From Agarilytica sp045430305 (GTDB lineage: Bacteria; Pseudomonadota; Gammaproteobacteria; Pseudomonadales; Cellvibrionaceae), in NCBI GenBank assembly GCA_045430305.1, contig JAILXW010000002.1, forward strand, positions 372,001 through 436,000: a stretch of DNA of 64,000 bases. The letters are read 5' to 3'. The position numbers were made by a program, and so were the translations under genes. Under the pieces are notes generated by a model. That model searched no databases, was not told the DNA's origin, and saw only the letters and a list, made by a program, of their open reading frames with translations. Of the stretch, positions 54,059 through 62,762 are shown one piece after another. Position 1 is the first letter of the stretch. Every line of letters starts with the position of its first letter.

Positions 54059-54087
54059 TTGACCCTTGGTGAGGTGGCCCCTATAAT
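54059..54087 (+). promoter_or_regulatory. Strong sigma-70 promoter of tRNA-fMet
   Basis: TTGACC (54059-54064) and TATAAT (54082-54087) are 17 nt apart, and the following sequence TCGCGACC is a GC-rich discriminator as in stringently controlled stable-RNA promoters. The start would be near 54094, about 60 nt before the tRNA. The leader can form a stem CTTCTTGA/TCAAGAAG. Confidence 0.85.
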
Positions 54088-54153
54088 TCGCGACCTTCTT
54101 GAGGCTCAGCCTTCAAGAAGAAACATACGAATACCTTTAAATTCGTATTCAGG

Positions 54154-54230
<77 letters not shown>

Positions 54231-54236
54231 ATTCAT

Positions 54237-54275
54237 AAAAAAACCTCCTATGGCTTTGCCATAGGAGGTTTTTTT
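54237..54275 (+). terminator. Intrinsic terminator after tRNA-fMet
   Basis: AACCTCCTATGGC (54242-54254) pairs with GCCATAGGAGGTT (54258-54270) around TTT, flanked by A and T runs that extend the stem. It is symmetric and could serve both strands. Confidence 0.95.
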
Positions 54276-54370
54276 ATGGTTGCTAATCGACACCGAACTT
54301 GTTCCTCAGTGGTATTGTTTTATCCCTATCGTATTCCAAGTTTTGCGTTAGCAGGTTCTTTGTTTTCAGC

Positions 54371-54832
54371 TCAAGACTCCCCAAGTTGCTCCCCGCTTCC
54401 ACCTGCCGGTTCTGGTAAGTCTTTAAATTTCGGTAAGCCATCCGTAATTGGAAGAATGCTTTCTTGATAATGCACGTGGAATGCGGGCTCGAAATCTAAT
54501 GCTTTTATTAATACTGCAGGCACATCTATAAGGCCCATTCCGGGGTGTTTGGTAAATACATGCCCGCCACAGCATTTACACCAAGATCGTTCGCTTTGCA
54601 CTTCGCCACCGTGTATGTCTGCATTCTTGTCGTAGGAATCGATGAGGTCCTCCCCTTGTGTAAAAGTCAAAGCGTTAGGTTTCCAAAGCGTGAATTCATT
54701 GATGGGGCCAGCTGACCACTGGCGGCAAGAGTCGCAATGGCAATAGGCCATGAGTTCTGGGCTTCCATCTAAAATAAATGATACTTTTCCGCAAAAGCAG
54801 CTGGCGCGATGTTGTTGAGTTTCGGTGTTCAT
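54371..54832 (-). CDS. GFA/CENP-V-type zinc-binding protein
   Basis: The 153 residues show the GFA fold signatures ASCFCGKVSF, YCHCDSC, and SWCKCCGGHVF, with Cys clusters that bind two zinc ions. GFA proteins were named for glutathione-formaldehyde chemistry but the reaction of most is unknown. It lies 16 nt after the nitrilase gene on the same strand, so the two form an operon. Confidence 0.9.
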   Translation of the reverse strand: MNTETQQHRASCFCGKVSFILDGSPELMAYCHCDSCRQWSAGPINEFTLWKPNALTFTQGEDLIDSYDKNADIHGGEVQSERSWCKCCGGHVFTKHPGMGLIDVPAVLIKALDFEPAFHVHYQESILPITDGLPKFKDLPEPAGGSGEQLGES

Positions 54833-54848
54833 GAGCGTGCTCCTGGTT

Positions 54849-55784
54849 TTACTTAAATTGAATAGGCGATTGAGGTTGGGTGTTGACGTTTAAGGTGAAA
54901 ATATCGGGTCGAGAGTAGTGGCCGGCGACGTCTAGGGCTCTTTTAGCGGTAACCACTTTTTCTCGGTTAATGTCGCAATACAGAATGCCCTCTTCTTGGT
55001 GTAAAGGGCCGGCTATGATTTCACCTCCAGGCTCGATGACCACAGAGTCGCCGGGGTTGATCCACTCCTCTGCATCGGGGTACAGCGCGTCTTTTTCAGG
55101 GAAGTCGTCGGGGATGTCGCTGCCACGAATGAGATTGCCGCAACCCACTACGTAACAGCGCCCTTCGCGAGCGATGTGTTGTAGAGTGCTCAGCCAGGCA
55201 TCGCCACTGTCGTACGTGGGGGCGATGTAAAGTTCTACGCCTTGGGCATAGAGCGCATAGCGCGCTAGAGGCATATAATTTTCCCAGCAAATCAAAGCGC
55301 CTAGTCGGCCTGCCGGCGTGTCGACGGTTGATAGGCCGCTAGCATCGCCAAAGCCCCATACCATGCGCTCAGGGTTGGTGGGCATGAGCTTTCGATGTTT
55401 GTTGGCCAACTTTCCCTTGTTGTCGATGGTAATAACCGTGTTGTACAGCGTGCTACGACTTAACTCTGAATCCCTTTCTTCAATGCCGCATACCACCGTA
55501 ACTTGATGTTGTTTGGCAGCCTCGTAAAGAGGGTGGAGGTCATCGCTGCATAAATCAATCGAATTGTTTAACAGTCGCTTGTGTAGTTCTTCAGAGGTAT
55601 TCCAGTCTGCCCCAGGCCGCAGGCGCCATATCCATGCGGGGTAGCCGGGAATGAAAGTCTCAGAAAAAACGATTAGCTCAGCGCCGTTGGAGGCAGCTTT
55701 TTCGATACAGTCAACCGCCAAAGATATGGTGGCGGCTTTATCAAGATAGGCTGGGGAGTGTTGGATAACGGCGATTTTACTCAT
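54849..55784 (-). CDS. Nitrilase (carbon-nitrogen hydrolase superfamily)
   Basis: Nitrilases hydrolyse nitriles to acids and ammonia. The 311 residues carry the triad Glu42 (FSETFIPGYP), Lys132 (KHRKLMPT) and Cys166 (LICWENYMPL), and the segments LPTYDSGDAW-like (here IAPTYDSGDAW) typical of the nitrilase branch rather than amidases. The LysR regulator is divergent, with about 135 nt between, and the GFA gene follows. The operon probably serves breakdown of a specific nitrile or similar compound; the substrate cannot be told. Confidence 0.9.
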   Translation of the reverse strand: MSKIAVIQHSPAYLDKAATISLAVDCIEKAASNGAELIVFSETFIPGYPAWIWRLRPGADWNTSEELHKRLLNNSIDLCSDDLHPLYEAAKQHQVTVVCGIEERDSELSRSTLYNTVITIDNKGKLANKHRKLMPTNPERMVWGFGDASGLSTVDTPAGRLGALICWENYMPLARYALYAQGVELYIAPTYDSGDAWLSTLQHIAREGRCYVVGCGNLIRGSDIPDDFPEKDALYPDAEEWINPGDSVVIEPGGEIIAGPLHQEEGILYCDINREKVVTAKRALDVAGHYSRPDIFTLNVNTQPQSPIQFK

Positions 55785-55885
55785 GTGCTTTTCCTTAATG
55801 TTGGCCTTACTTCTGTTAGTGAGTTAAGCGACTCATAATTAGTATACTCGTGCATATATGAAAATAAATTAGCAAAAAATTAGCC

Positions 55886-55906
55886 TATAATGTGCAAAAT
55901 TGCACA
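55886..55906. promoter_or_regulatory. LysR promoter with overlapping palindromic operator
   Basis: TATAAT (55886-55891) runs directly into TGTGCAA-AA-TTGCACA (55891-55906), a 7-base inverted repeat. Transcription would start inside the palindrome, so a bound regulator would block its own gene. It lies between nitrilase and the LysR start at 55920. Confidence 0.6.
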
Positions 55907-55919
55907 GGTTGAATATGAA

Positions 55920-56789
55920 ATGAAGTGGGATGATGTCAAGGTATTTCTAGCGGTGGCGCGGGCCGGCTCGGTCAGTGGTGCTGGCCGCCAGTTACGTCTG
56001 CAACACACCACCGTTTCTAGGCGCCTCCGCGCTATGGAAGACAAGCTAGGTGTGCGATTGATCGAGCGAGTTAAGGGAGGGTATGGCCTGACCCCGGCGG
56101 GGGAGGATTTGAAAGAAGCCGGTGAGCGTATTGAGAAAGAAGTGTTGGGGGTTGAAGCGGTTTTGCTTGGGCAAGATCAGCACCTAAAAGGCCCGCTTCG
56201 AGTGACGGTAATTAATCACATGGCGTATGCGTTGTTGATGCCCATGTTTGCGCGGTTCAGTGAGAATTACCCTGCGATTGAACTGCAAATACAGTCTTCT
56301 AATGCCTATATCAGTTTGCCTCAAAGACAGGCAGATATTGCGTTGCGGGTCACAAACGCACCGGCTGACACTTTAGTGGGCAAAAAGATTATCTCTTTTG
56401 CGTCCGCGGTTTATGGTAGCCGGCCCTATCTGGAGCGGTTAAAGCGAACCGGGGAGCCCCCCAATTGGATTGGAACCGAATGTTGTAATTTTCATCGAAT
56501 TTGGACCAAACAACAGTGCCCAAATGGTCGGCATCGCTTTGTGATTGATGACACCAGTCTTGCGCATGCAGCCATTCGCGAAGGGGTGGGTTTGTCGTTT
56601 CTACCATGTTTCATGGGGGATGTGGATGAGCACTTGGGTCGTTATGCCGGGGTGATCGAAGACTATGAGTTGGATTTGTGGATGCTGTTTCACGCAGATT
56701 TGAAGCACACTGCACGCGTCCGCGTATTCCGAGAATTCATTTGTCAGGAAATAGAAAAGCGGCGTGAGTTGCTGGAAGGAAGGGGGTAG
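55920..56789 (+). CDS. LysR-family transcriptional regulator
   Basis: N-terminal helix-turn-helix (DVKVFLAVARAGSVSGAGRQ, TTVSRRLRAMEDKLG) and a C-terminal substrate-binding domain of about 200 residues. I start it at ATG 55920 because ATG 55890 overlaps the TATAAT box and the palindrome. It most likely controls the divergent nitrilase-GFA operon and itself. The inducer is unknown. Confidence 0.92.
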   Translation: MKWDDVKVFLAVARAGSVSGAGRQLRLQHTTVSRRLRAMEDKLGVRLIERVKGGYGLTPAGEDLKEAGERIEKEVLGVEAVLLGQDQHLKGPLRVTVINHMAYALLMPMFARFSENYPAIELQIQSSNAYISLPQRQADIALRVTNAPADTLVGKKIISFASAVYGSRPYLERLKRTGEPPNWIGTECCNFHRIWTKQQCPNGRHRFVIDDTSLAHAAIREGVGLSFLPCFMGDVDEHLGRYAGVIEDYELDLWMLFHADLKHTARVRVFREFICQEIEKRRELLEGRG

Positions 56790-57088
56790 TAATAGTTATC
56801 TCATTTATTTTTTCATGTCGCTTTAGCGTCAGGGCTCGGTTGCATAGTTTCTTTTGAGCGTGGTAGATGTCGATGATCATTGTTCGGCACGGAGTCCTCG
56901 GCCATTAAAGGCATCTTATTTTAAGAGGTGTTCATCACTTAACCAGATCCCGAATAATTATTTTGTCTGGTTCAATTTTTGTTAAATCGGCGCGTCAAAA
57001 TTGAGAATTGTTTGGCACTTATTTCTACTTATGCTGGTATCATCGCGCCCGCTTTTAAAGACCTTAGATGTTTTGGGGGAGTTTCCTA
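56790..57088. other. Intergenic region before the small secreted-peptide gene
   Basis: These 299 nt hold no clear gene. An inverted repeat AACCAGA/TCTGGTT with an 18-nt loop, followed by CAATTTTTG, near 56941-56973 may be a weak terminator of the LysR gene. No strong promoter is seen. Confidence 0.4.
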
Positions 57089-57223
57089 ATGTATTTTTTT
57101 ACCAAGCGCACAGCGCTACTGCCATTAATTTTTATTGCCACTATTGCTGTCCTCGGTTTTGCCACCCGCGCACAATCAGCGATTGAAGAGCCAGTCGAAG
57201 CGCCACACCGGTTCAGCGAGTAA
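57089..57223 (+). CDS. 44-residue secreted peptide
   Basis: This short open frame has an excellent ribosome binding site: GGGGGAG seven bases before ATG 57089. The product starts MYFFTKRTALLPLIF, a basic start plus hydrophobic core, with a signal-peptidase site near ATRAQSA, leaving a mature acidic peptide of about 14 residues (IEEPVEAPHRFSE). It lies in the region before rimP, followed by three hairpins of the nusA leader. No homologue is known to me. It is too short for most gene finders. Confidence 0.55.
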   Translation: MYFFTKRTALLPLIFIATIAVLGFATRAQSAIEEPVEAPHRFSE

Positions 57224-57288
57224 ACGAAACTTCGCCAACTTCTGGCGAAAGCTTTCATCCGCTAGGCAAAATGCGTTACAATGCGGCC

Positions 57289-57313
57289 AAAGCGGCGATC
57301 TATTTGCCGCTTT
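57289..57313 (+). promoter_or_regulatory. Leader hairpin of the rimP-nusA-infB operon
   Basis: AAAGCGGC (57289-57296) pairs perfectly with GCCGCTTT (57306-57313). TACAAT at 57277-57282 would start a transcript close to 57289, so the hairpin would be at its very 5' end. The -35 match is poor. Confidence 0.5.
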
Positions 57314-57336
57314 GTGCATTTCAGCACGGCGAAAGG

Positions 57337-57356
57337 CCCCAATTTTGGGGTTTTTT
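57337..57356 (+). terminator. Terminator-like hairpin in the nusA operon leader (first)
   Basis: CCCCA (57337-57341) pairs with TGGGG (57346-57350) around ATTT, followed by six T. It lies upstream of rimP with no gene between. Confidence 0.6.
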
Positions 57357-57410
57357 AGTATCTGGAGCTCGCGAAAGCGGGCTTAAGCATATTCGTCGGG
57401 CAAAGTTGAG

Positions 57411-57431
57411 TGGGCTATAGGCCCATTTTTT
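57411..57431 (+). terminator. Terminator-like hairpin in the nusA operon leader (second)
   Basis: TGGGC (57411-57415) pairs with GCCCA (57421-57425) around TATAG, followed by six T. Two weak terminators in a row before an operon that encodes NusA suggest attenuation. Confidence 0.55.
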
Positions 57432-57497
57432 GTTTCTGGCATTTTTGTTTCGGAAGCTTTTTTGAATCAACAATGTGGGCAGGTATAAAAAATCACT

Positions 57498-57956
57498 ATG
57501 GCGGGCATGCAGTCACAACTTGAATCTATTGTTGAACCGGCGGTTGATGCCTTGGGGTGTGAGCTGTGGGGCTTAGAGTTATTTATTCAGGGTAAAAAAA
57601 GCCGTTTGCGTGTTTATATCGATAAAAAGCCCGACGGTGTGCTAATAGAAGACTGCGAGGCGGTGAGCCGCCAAATAAGCAGTGTGCTCGATGTGGAAGA
57701 TCCGATTCGTACGGAATACACCCTTGAGGTGAGCTCCCCGGGTATGGATTGCAGGCTATTCAAATTGTCGCAATACCAAGAATTTGTTGGCCAGAAACTC
57801 GCTATCAAATTACGTGTCGCCTTTGATGGCCGCAAAAATTTTACAGGCATTCTCAAGGGGCTTGAGGATGACGAAGTTGTATTGGAAGTGGAGAAGGAAG
57901 AATACCTTCTCCCCTATGAACTAATAGATAGAGCAAACGTAGTACCCACTTTTTAG
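57498..57956 (+). CDS. rimP: Ribosome maturation factor RimP
   Basis: RimP assists 30S subunit maturation. The 152 residues start LESIVEPAVDALGCELWGLEL and contain RLRVYIDKKPDGVLIEDCEAVSRQISSVLDVEDPI and YTLEVSSPGMDCRLF, the family signature. It is the first gene of the conserved rimP-nusA-infB operon and lies 13 nt before nusA. Confidence 0.97.
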   Translation: MAGMQSQLESIVEPAVDALGCELWGLELFIQGKKSRLRVYIDKKPDGVLIEDCEAVSRQISSVLDVEDPIRTEYTLEVSSPGMDCRLFKLSQYQEFVGQKLAIKLRVAFDGRKNFTGILKGLEDDEVVLEVEKEEYLLPYELIDRANVVPTF

Positions 57957-57969
57957 GAACTAGAAACTC

Positions 57970-59454
57970 ATGAAAAAAGAAATATTACTGGTCGCAGATG
58001 CAGTCTCGAATGAAAAAGGCGTAGACCAGGAAATAATTTTTCAGGCAATCGAATTGGCTTTGGCCACTGCCACAAAGAAACGTTACGACGAAGAATCTGA
58101 CATTAAAGTTACCATCGACAGAGAGCTGGGTGATTATGTCACTGTGCGTCGCTGGGAAGTTGTTGCCGACGATGTTTTGGCCGAGCTTGGAACGCAATTT
58201 ACTACGGAAGAAGCAGCAGAAGCAGATAAAAATTTAAAAGTTGGCGACATTCATGAAGAAGTAGTCGAGAACGTAGATTTTGGTCGTATTGCAGCTCAAA
58301 CAGCCAAGCAAGTAATTGTGCAAAAAGTTCGTGAAGCCGAACGCGCACAAATTGTGGATCAGTATGAAGATAAAGTCGGTGAGCTTGTTTCTGGCTCAGT
58401 GAAAAAAGTGACGCGAGACAATATTATTGTTGATCTTGGTGGTAATGCAGAAGGGTTGCTACCGCGTGAAGAGCTTGTTGGTCGTGAAGTGTTTCGATTA
58501 AACGATCGTGTACGTGCCTTGTTAGTTGAAGTACGACCAGAAGTGCGTGGCCCACAACTCTTTTTGAGCCGTGCGCACCCGCAAATGTTGGTTGAATTAT
58601 TTAAAATCGAAGTGCCAGAAATATCAGAAGAAGTTATCTCCCTGCGTGGCGCTGCGCGAGACCCAGGCTCGCGTGCAAAAATTTCTGTTTCAACAAACGA
58701 TGGCCGTATGGACCCAGTTGGTGCATGTGTTGGTATGCGTGGTTCGCGCGTACAAGCAGTATCAAATGAATTGGGTAACGAGCGCATCGACATCGTCTTA
58801 TGGGACGACAACCCAGCGCAATACGTTATTAACGCAATGGCACCGGCAGAAATTGAATCCATTGTGGTAGATGAAGAAACCGGCTCCATGGATCTTGCTG
58901 TAAACGCAGATAATCTCGCGCAAGCCATTGGTCGCGGCGGTCAAAACGTTCGGCTCGCATCAGAACTCTCGGGCTGGCAAATTAACGTCATGAGCGTTGA
59001 AGAGTGGAACGAAAAACAAGAAGCTGAAGCGGGTAGTTCTATCGATGTGTTTATTGAACATCTCGATGTTGACGAAGATGTTGCCTCAGTACTTGTTGAC
59101 GAAGGTTTTACAACGCTTGAAGAAGTTGCCTATGTACCGATGGAAGAATTTCTTGCTATCGAAGGTTTTGATGAAGATATTGCAACAGAGCTTCGTTCAA
59201 GAGCAAAAGATGCCTTGTTAACTCAAGCGCTCGCATCGGAAGAGTCTGGGGAAGGTAAGCCAGAAGAAGACTTGTTAACGATGGAAGGAATGGACGATGC
59301 ACTCGCCAATATTCTTGCATCGCGCGGTGTTTGTTGTATGGAAGATTTAGCAGAGCAGTCTGTCGATGAATTAATGGATATCGACGGAATGGATGAAGAG
59401 CGTGCCGGCACTTTAATTCTTAAAGCTCGCGAACCATGGTTTGCCGAAGAGTAA
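57970..59454 (+). CDS. nusA: Transcription termination/antitermination factor NusA
   Basis: NusA binds RNA polymerase and modulates pausing, intrinsic termination and antitermination. The 494 residues contain the N-terminal polymerase-binding domain, S1 (GELVSGSVKKVTRDNIIVDLG), KH1 (VGACVGMRGSRVQAVSNELG) and KH2 (AIGRGGQNVRLASELSG), and two acidic C-terminal repeats (VLVDEGFTTLEEVAYVPMEEF and ASRGVCCMEDLAEQSVDELM). This is the full gammaproteobacterial layout. Confidence 0.98.
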   Translation: MKKEILLVADAVSNEKGVDQEIIFQAIELALATATKKRYDEESDIKVTIDRELGDYVTVRRWEVVADDVLAELGTQFTTEEAAEADKNLKVGDIHEEVVENVDFGRIAAQTAKQVIVQKVREAERAQIVDQYEDKVGELVSGSVKKVTRDNIIVDLGGNAEGLLPREELVGREVFRLNDRVRALLVEVRPEVRGPQLFLSRAHPQMLVELFKIEVPEISEEVISLRGAARDPGSRAKISVSTNDGRMDPVGACVGMRGSRVQAVSNELGNERIDIVLWDDNPAQYVINAMAPAEIESIVVDEETGSMDLAVNADNLAQAIGRGGQNVRLASELSGWQINVMSVEEWNEKQEAEAGSSIDVFIEHLDVDEDVASVLVDEGFTTLEEVAYVPMEEFLAIEGFDEDIATELRSRAKDALLTQALASEESGEGKPEEDLLTMEGMDDALANILASRGVCCMEDLAEQSVDELMDIDGMDEERAGTLILKAREPWFAEE

Positions 59455-59561
59455 AACTTTTAGCGTCAGGCTAATGGCAGTATCACAGATTTAATTAAAC
59501 GAAAAATTAGACGAAATTTAACTTAAAAAAGAAAGCTAGCTTTCGGGAACATATAGTAATT

Positions 59562-62222
59562 ATGGCTGAAGTAACAGTAAGTGAACTCGCCACCTCCGTA
59601 GGTGCATCTGTCGATCGAATATTGACGCAGATGAAACAGGCTGGACTATCCCATGAAAAAGCGGATGACGTTGTTTCTGATGAAGAGAAACAAAAGTTAC
59701 TCTCATTTTTGAAATCCAGTCACGGGGCTGCCGCAGCGTCACCGAAAAAAATCACCCTAAAACGAAAAACTACTACAACCTTAAAAACGGGTTCTGGCAG
59801 TTCACGAAAAACGGTGAATGTAGAAGTACGCAAAAAACGCACTTACGTAAAACGTGACGAGACTGAACAAGCAGAAGAAGAGGTAGCGGCTCCAGTACTT
59901 GAAGTTGCTCCAGATCCTGTAGAGCAAGAACCTGAGCCAATGGTTGATGCGCCAGAAGCTGATGCGTCAACAGAAGTTGCTGAGGCAGCAGTGGCTGAAG
60001 TGGCTGCTGTGGGTTCTACCTCTAGCTTTGTCGACGACGCAGAAATACTACGGCAAAAAGCAACTGTCGCTAGAAAAGAAGAAGAGCGACTCGCAGAGGC
60101 TGCACGAAAAGAAGCGGAAGCCCAAAAAGCGGCCAAGCTTAAAGAAGGCAAGTCAGAGAAAGGTGATGCCAAGGCTGCGCCGGCGTCTGAAGAAGATCGT
60201 CATAAGCATGCGAAAAAAGGCAAGCATGAAGCAAACTTTGACGATTCAGAAGAAGAAAAAGCCAAGCACAACAAAAAAGCGGGTAAAGCTGTTAAGAAAA
60301 TTACGGGGCCGAAAAAAGTGTCCTCGGCTTTGGATTATGTGGAAGATAAATCTGAAATTGAAGAAGTTATTCATACACCTAAACCCAAAAAGTTCAAAAG
60401 CGGATCGGTTAAACGCCCTATTAAAATTGCTAACAAGCATGGCTTTAAACGACCAACGGAAAAAATTACTTACAAAGTAGAAATACCAGAAGAAATTACC
60501 GTGGCCGACCTTGCTTCGCGTATGAGTATTAAAGCCGGAGAAGTGGTTAAGCAGTTGATGAAGCTTGGCACTATGGCGACGGTAAACCAAAACATTGACC
60601 AAGAAACCGCGCAGCTCGTGGTTGAAGAAATGGGTCACGAATTTGTACTGGTTAGTTCAGATGCTGTGGAAGAAGAGCTTAAAGATGCGGTTGATCTAGA
60701 CGATGCAGAAACTGTTTCTCGCGCGCCGGTTGTTACCGTTATGGGTCACGTTGACCACGGAAAAACGTCATTGCTCGATTATATTCGCAAAGCAAAAGTC
60801 GCTGACGGTGAAGCCGGTGGTATTACCCAGCATATCGGTGCGTATCGAGTACCTACAGAAGGTCATGGCGAGCTTACTTTCTTAGATACGCCTGGCCACG
60901 CCGCCTTTACTGCAATGCGCGCGCGAGGTGCTCAATGTACCGATGTTGTCATTCTGGTTGTTGCTGCTGATGATGGTGTAATGCCGCAAACAGAAGAAGC
61001 CGTACAGCATGCACGAGCAGCGGGTGTTCCGATTGTTGTTGCGATAAATAAAATTGATAAAGAAGCGGCTGACCCGGATCGGGTTAAAAATGAATTGGCT
61101 GCAAAAGATGTGATTCCTGAAGACTGGGGTGGTGATACGCAATTTATTCCAGTATCTGCACACACTGGTGAAGGTATCGAAGCATTGTTAGAGGCTGTAG
61201 CCTTGCAATCAGAGCTTTTAGAATTGAAAGCAGCAATCGACGTGCCTGCTGCAGGTATCGTGATTGAATCGCGTATGGAAAAAGGCCGTGGTGTTGTTGC
61301 GACGGTACTTGTTCAGCGAGGCCACTTACAGGGTGGCGATATTATGCTGGCCGGTCAAAGCTTTGGTCGTGTTCGTGCCATGACGAATGAGTTCGGTAAG
61401 AAAATAAACGATGCAGGCCCTTCAATTCCTGTTGAGTTGCTCGGTTTGGATGCTCCGCCTAACGCAGGTGATGAGTTTTTGGTTGTGCCTGATGAGCGTA
61501 AAGCGCGTGAAGTGGTTCAATTCCGTGTTGAAAAAGAACGTGCAGAGCGTTTACAGCGTCAGCAAGCGGCTAAATTAGAAAACATGTTTGCGGGTATCGG
61601 TGAAAACGAAACCAAGCACCTTCCTATCGTGCTTAAAGCCGATGTGCGAGGTTCATTAGAAGCCATTCAAGCTGCGCTTGGTGACTTAGGTAATGATGAA
61701 GTGCAGGTTAATATCATCGGCGGCGGTGTTGGTGGTATTACCGAAAATGACGTCAATTTGGCTTTAACTTCTGGCGCAATTGTTGTCGGTTTTAACGTTC
61801 GTGCTGATGGCTCGTCGAGAAAAATTGCCGAAGCTGAATCTATCGAAATTCGCTATTACAGCATTATTTATCAATTGATCGACGAAGTGAAAAGCGCTCT
61901 TGGCGGTATGCTTGATCCTGAGCGTGTTGAAGAAATTGTGGGTATTGCTGAAGTGCGCGATGTGTTCCGCTCGCCAAAATTTGGTCAAGTTGCAGGTTGT
62001 ATGGTCACCGAAGGTATCGTGCATCGCAACAAGCCGATTCGTGTACTGCGCGACAACGTCGTTATTTTTGAAGGTGAACTTGAATCATTGCGTCGCTTTA
62101 AAGACGATGTGAATGATGTTCGCAACGGAATGGAGTGTGGTATCGGTGTGAAAAACTATGACGTAAAAGTCGGAGACCAAATCGAAGTCTTTGAAGTGAA
62201 AGAAGTCGCGCGCGAACTATAA
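59562..62222 (+). CDS. infB: Translation initiation factor IF-2
   Basis: IF-2 is the GTPase that places initiator tRNA on the 30S subunit. The 886 residues have the N-terminal IF2N domain (VTVSELATSVGASVDRILTQMK), a long Lys/Ala/Glu-rich linker, a second IF2N, and the G domain: GHVDHGKTSLLDYI, DTPGHAAFTAMRARG and INKIDK. The C-terminal domains bind fMet-tRNA. The initiator tRNA gene lies 3.3 kb before the operon. Confidence 0.98.
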   Translation: MAEVTVSELATSVGASVDRILTQMKQAGLSHEKADDVVSDEEKQKLLSFLKSSHGAAAASPKKITLKRKTTTTLKTGSGSSRKTVNVEVRKKRTYVKRDETEQAEEEVAAPVLEVAPDPVEQEPEPMVDAPEADASTEVAEAAVAEVAAVGSTSSFVDDAEILRQKATVARKEEERLAEAARKEAEAQKAAKLKEGKSEKGDAKAAPASEEDRHKHAKKGKHEANFDDSEEEKAKHNKKAGKAVKKITGPKKVSSALDYVEDKSEIEEVIHTPKPKKFKSGSVKRPIKIANKHGFKRPTEKITYKVEIPEEITVADLASRMSIKAGEVVKQLMKLGTMATVNQNIDQETAQLVVEEMGHEFVLVSSDAVEEELKDAVDLDDAETVSRAPVVTVMGHVDHGKTSLLDYIRKAKVADGEAGGITQHIGAYRVPTEGHGELTFLDTPGHAAFTAMRARGAQCTDVVILVVAADDGVMPQTEEAVQHARAAGVPIVVAINKIDKEAADPDRVKNELAAKDVIPEDWGGDTQFIPVSAHTGEGIEALLEAVALQSELLELKAAIDVPAAGIVIESRMEKGRGVVATVLVQRGHLQGGDIMLAGQSFGRVRAMTNEFGKKINDAGPSIPVELLGLDAPPNAGDEFLVVPDERKAREVVQFRVEKERAERLQRQQAAKLENMFAGIGENETKHLPIVLKADVRGSLEAIQAALGDLGNDEVQVNIIGGGVGGITENDVNLALTSGAIVVGFNVRADGSSRKIAEAESIEIRYYSIIYQLIDEVKSALGGMLDPERVEEIVGIAEVRDVFRSPKFGQVAGCMVTEGIVHRNKPIRVLRDNVVIFEGELESLRRFKDDVNDVRNGMECGIGVKNYDVKVGDQIEVFEVKEVAREL

Positions 62223-62328
62223 CGCGCGCTTTTATCACAGTTTTACACCATAGATTATTCACGCGCTTCGAATTTCTGATTCGTATTTGTAGTGCTAAAT
62301 CAGTCTTCGATAGTTAGAGAGCATACCA

Positions 62329-62760
62329 ATGCCAAGAGAATTTAAACGCTCGGATCGAGTAGCCGATGCAATTCAACGTAGTCTCGCGCAAATCATTCAA
62401 ACCGAAATGCGCGACCCTCGCTTGGGCATGGTAAATATTAATGCCGTTAGTGTTACCCAAGACCTTTCCATTGCTAAAGTGTATGTCACTTTTGTTGGTC
62501 AGGCTGGCGAAGCGCAGAGCGATATAGAATCGAGAGTCGATGTTTTAAATAACGCCTCTAGTTTTATGCGCGGTTTGGTGGCGAAAGACTTACAAATTCG
62601 TACAACGCCTCGTTTGCAATTTATCTTTGATAAAAGTGTTGTGCGTGGTCAGGAAATGACAGACCTAATTAATCGCGCAATTTCTTCTGATCGCCACCAA
62701 GGCGAAAGTGATTCAGGTCAGGGCGGAGAAGCCGAAGGAGAGCGCGAGGGTGAGACTTAA
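62329..62760 (+). CDS. rbfA: 30S ribosome-binding factor RbfA
   Basis: RbfA is a cold-shock factor for 30S maturation. The 143 residues start REFKRSDRVADAIQRSLAQIIQTEMRDPRLG, with the KH-like fold and family signature RTTPRLQFIFDKS near residue 95. The C-terminal tail is rich in Gly, Glu and Ser. truB starts 2 nt after the stop codon. Confidence 0.97.
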   Translation: MPREFKRSDRVADAIQRSLAQIIQTEMRDPRLGMVNINAVSVTQDLSIAKVYVTFVGQAGEAQSDIESRVDVLNNASSFMRGLVAKDLQIRTTPRLQFIFDKSVVRGQEMTDLINRAISSDRHQGESDSGQGGEAEGEREGET

Positions 62761-62762
62761 GC

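Noticed and set aside
57001..57186. Open frame of 61 codons overlapping the small secreted-peptide gene
   Set aside because: The other frame (57089-57223) has a far better ribosome binding site and a clear signal peptide.
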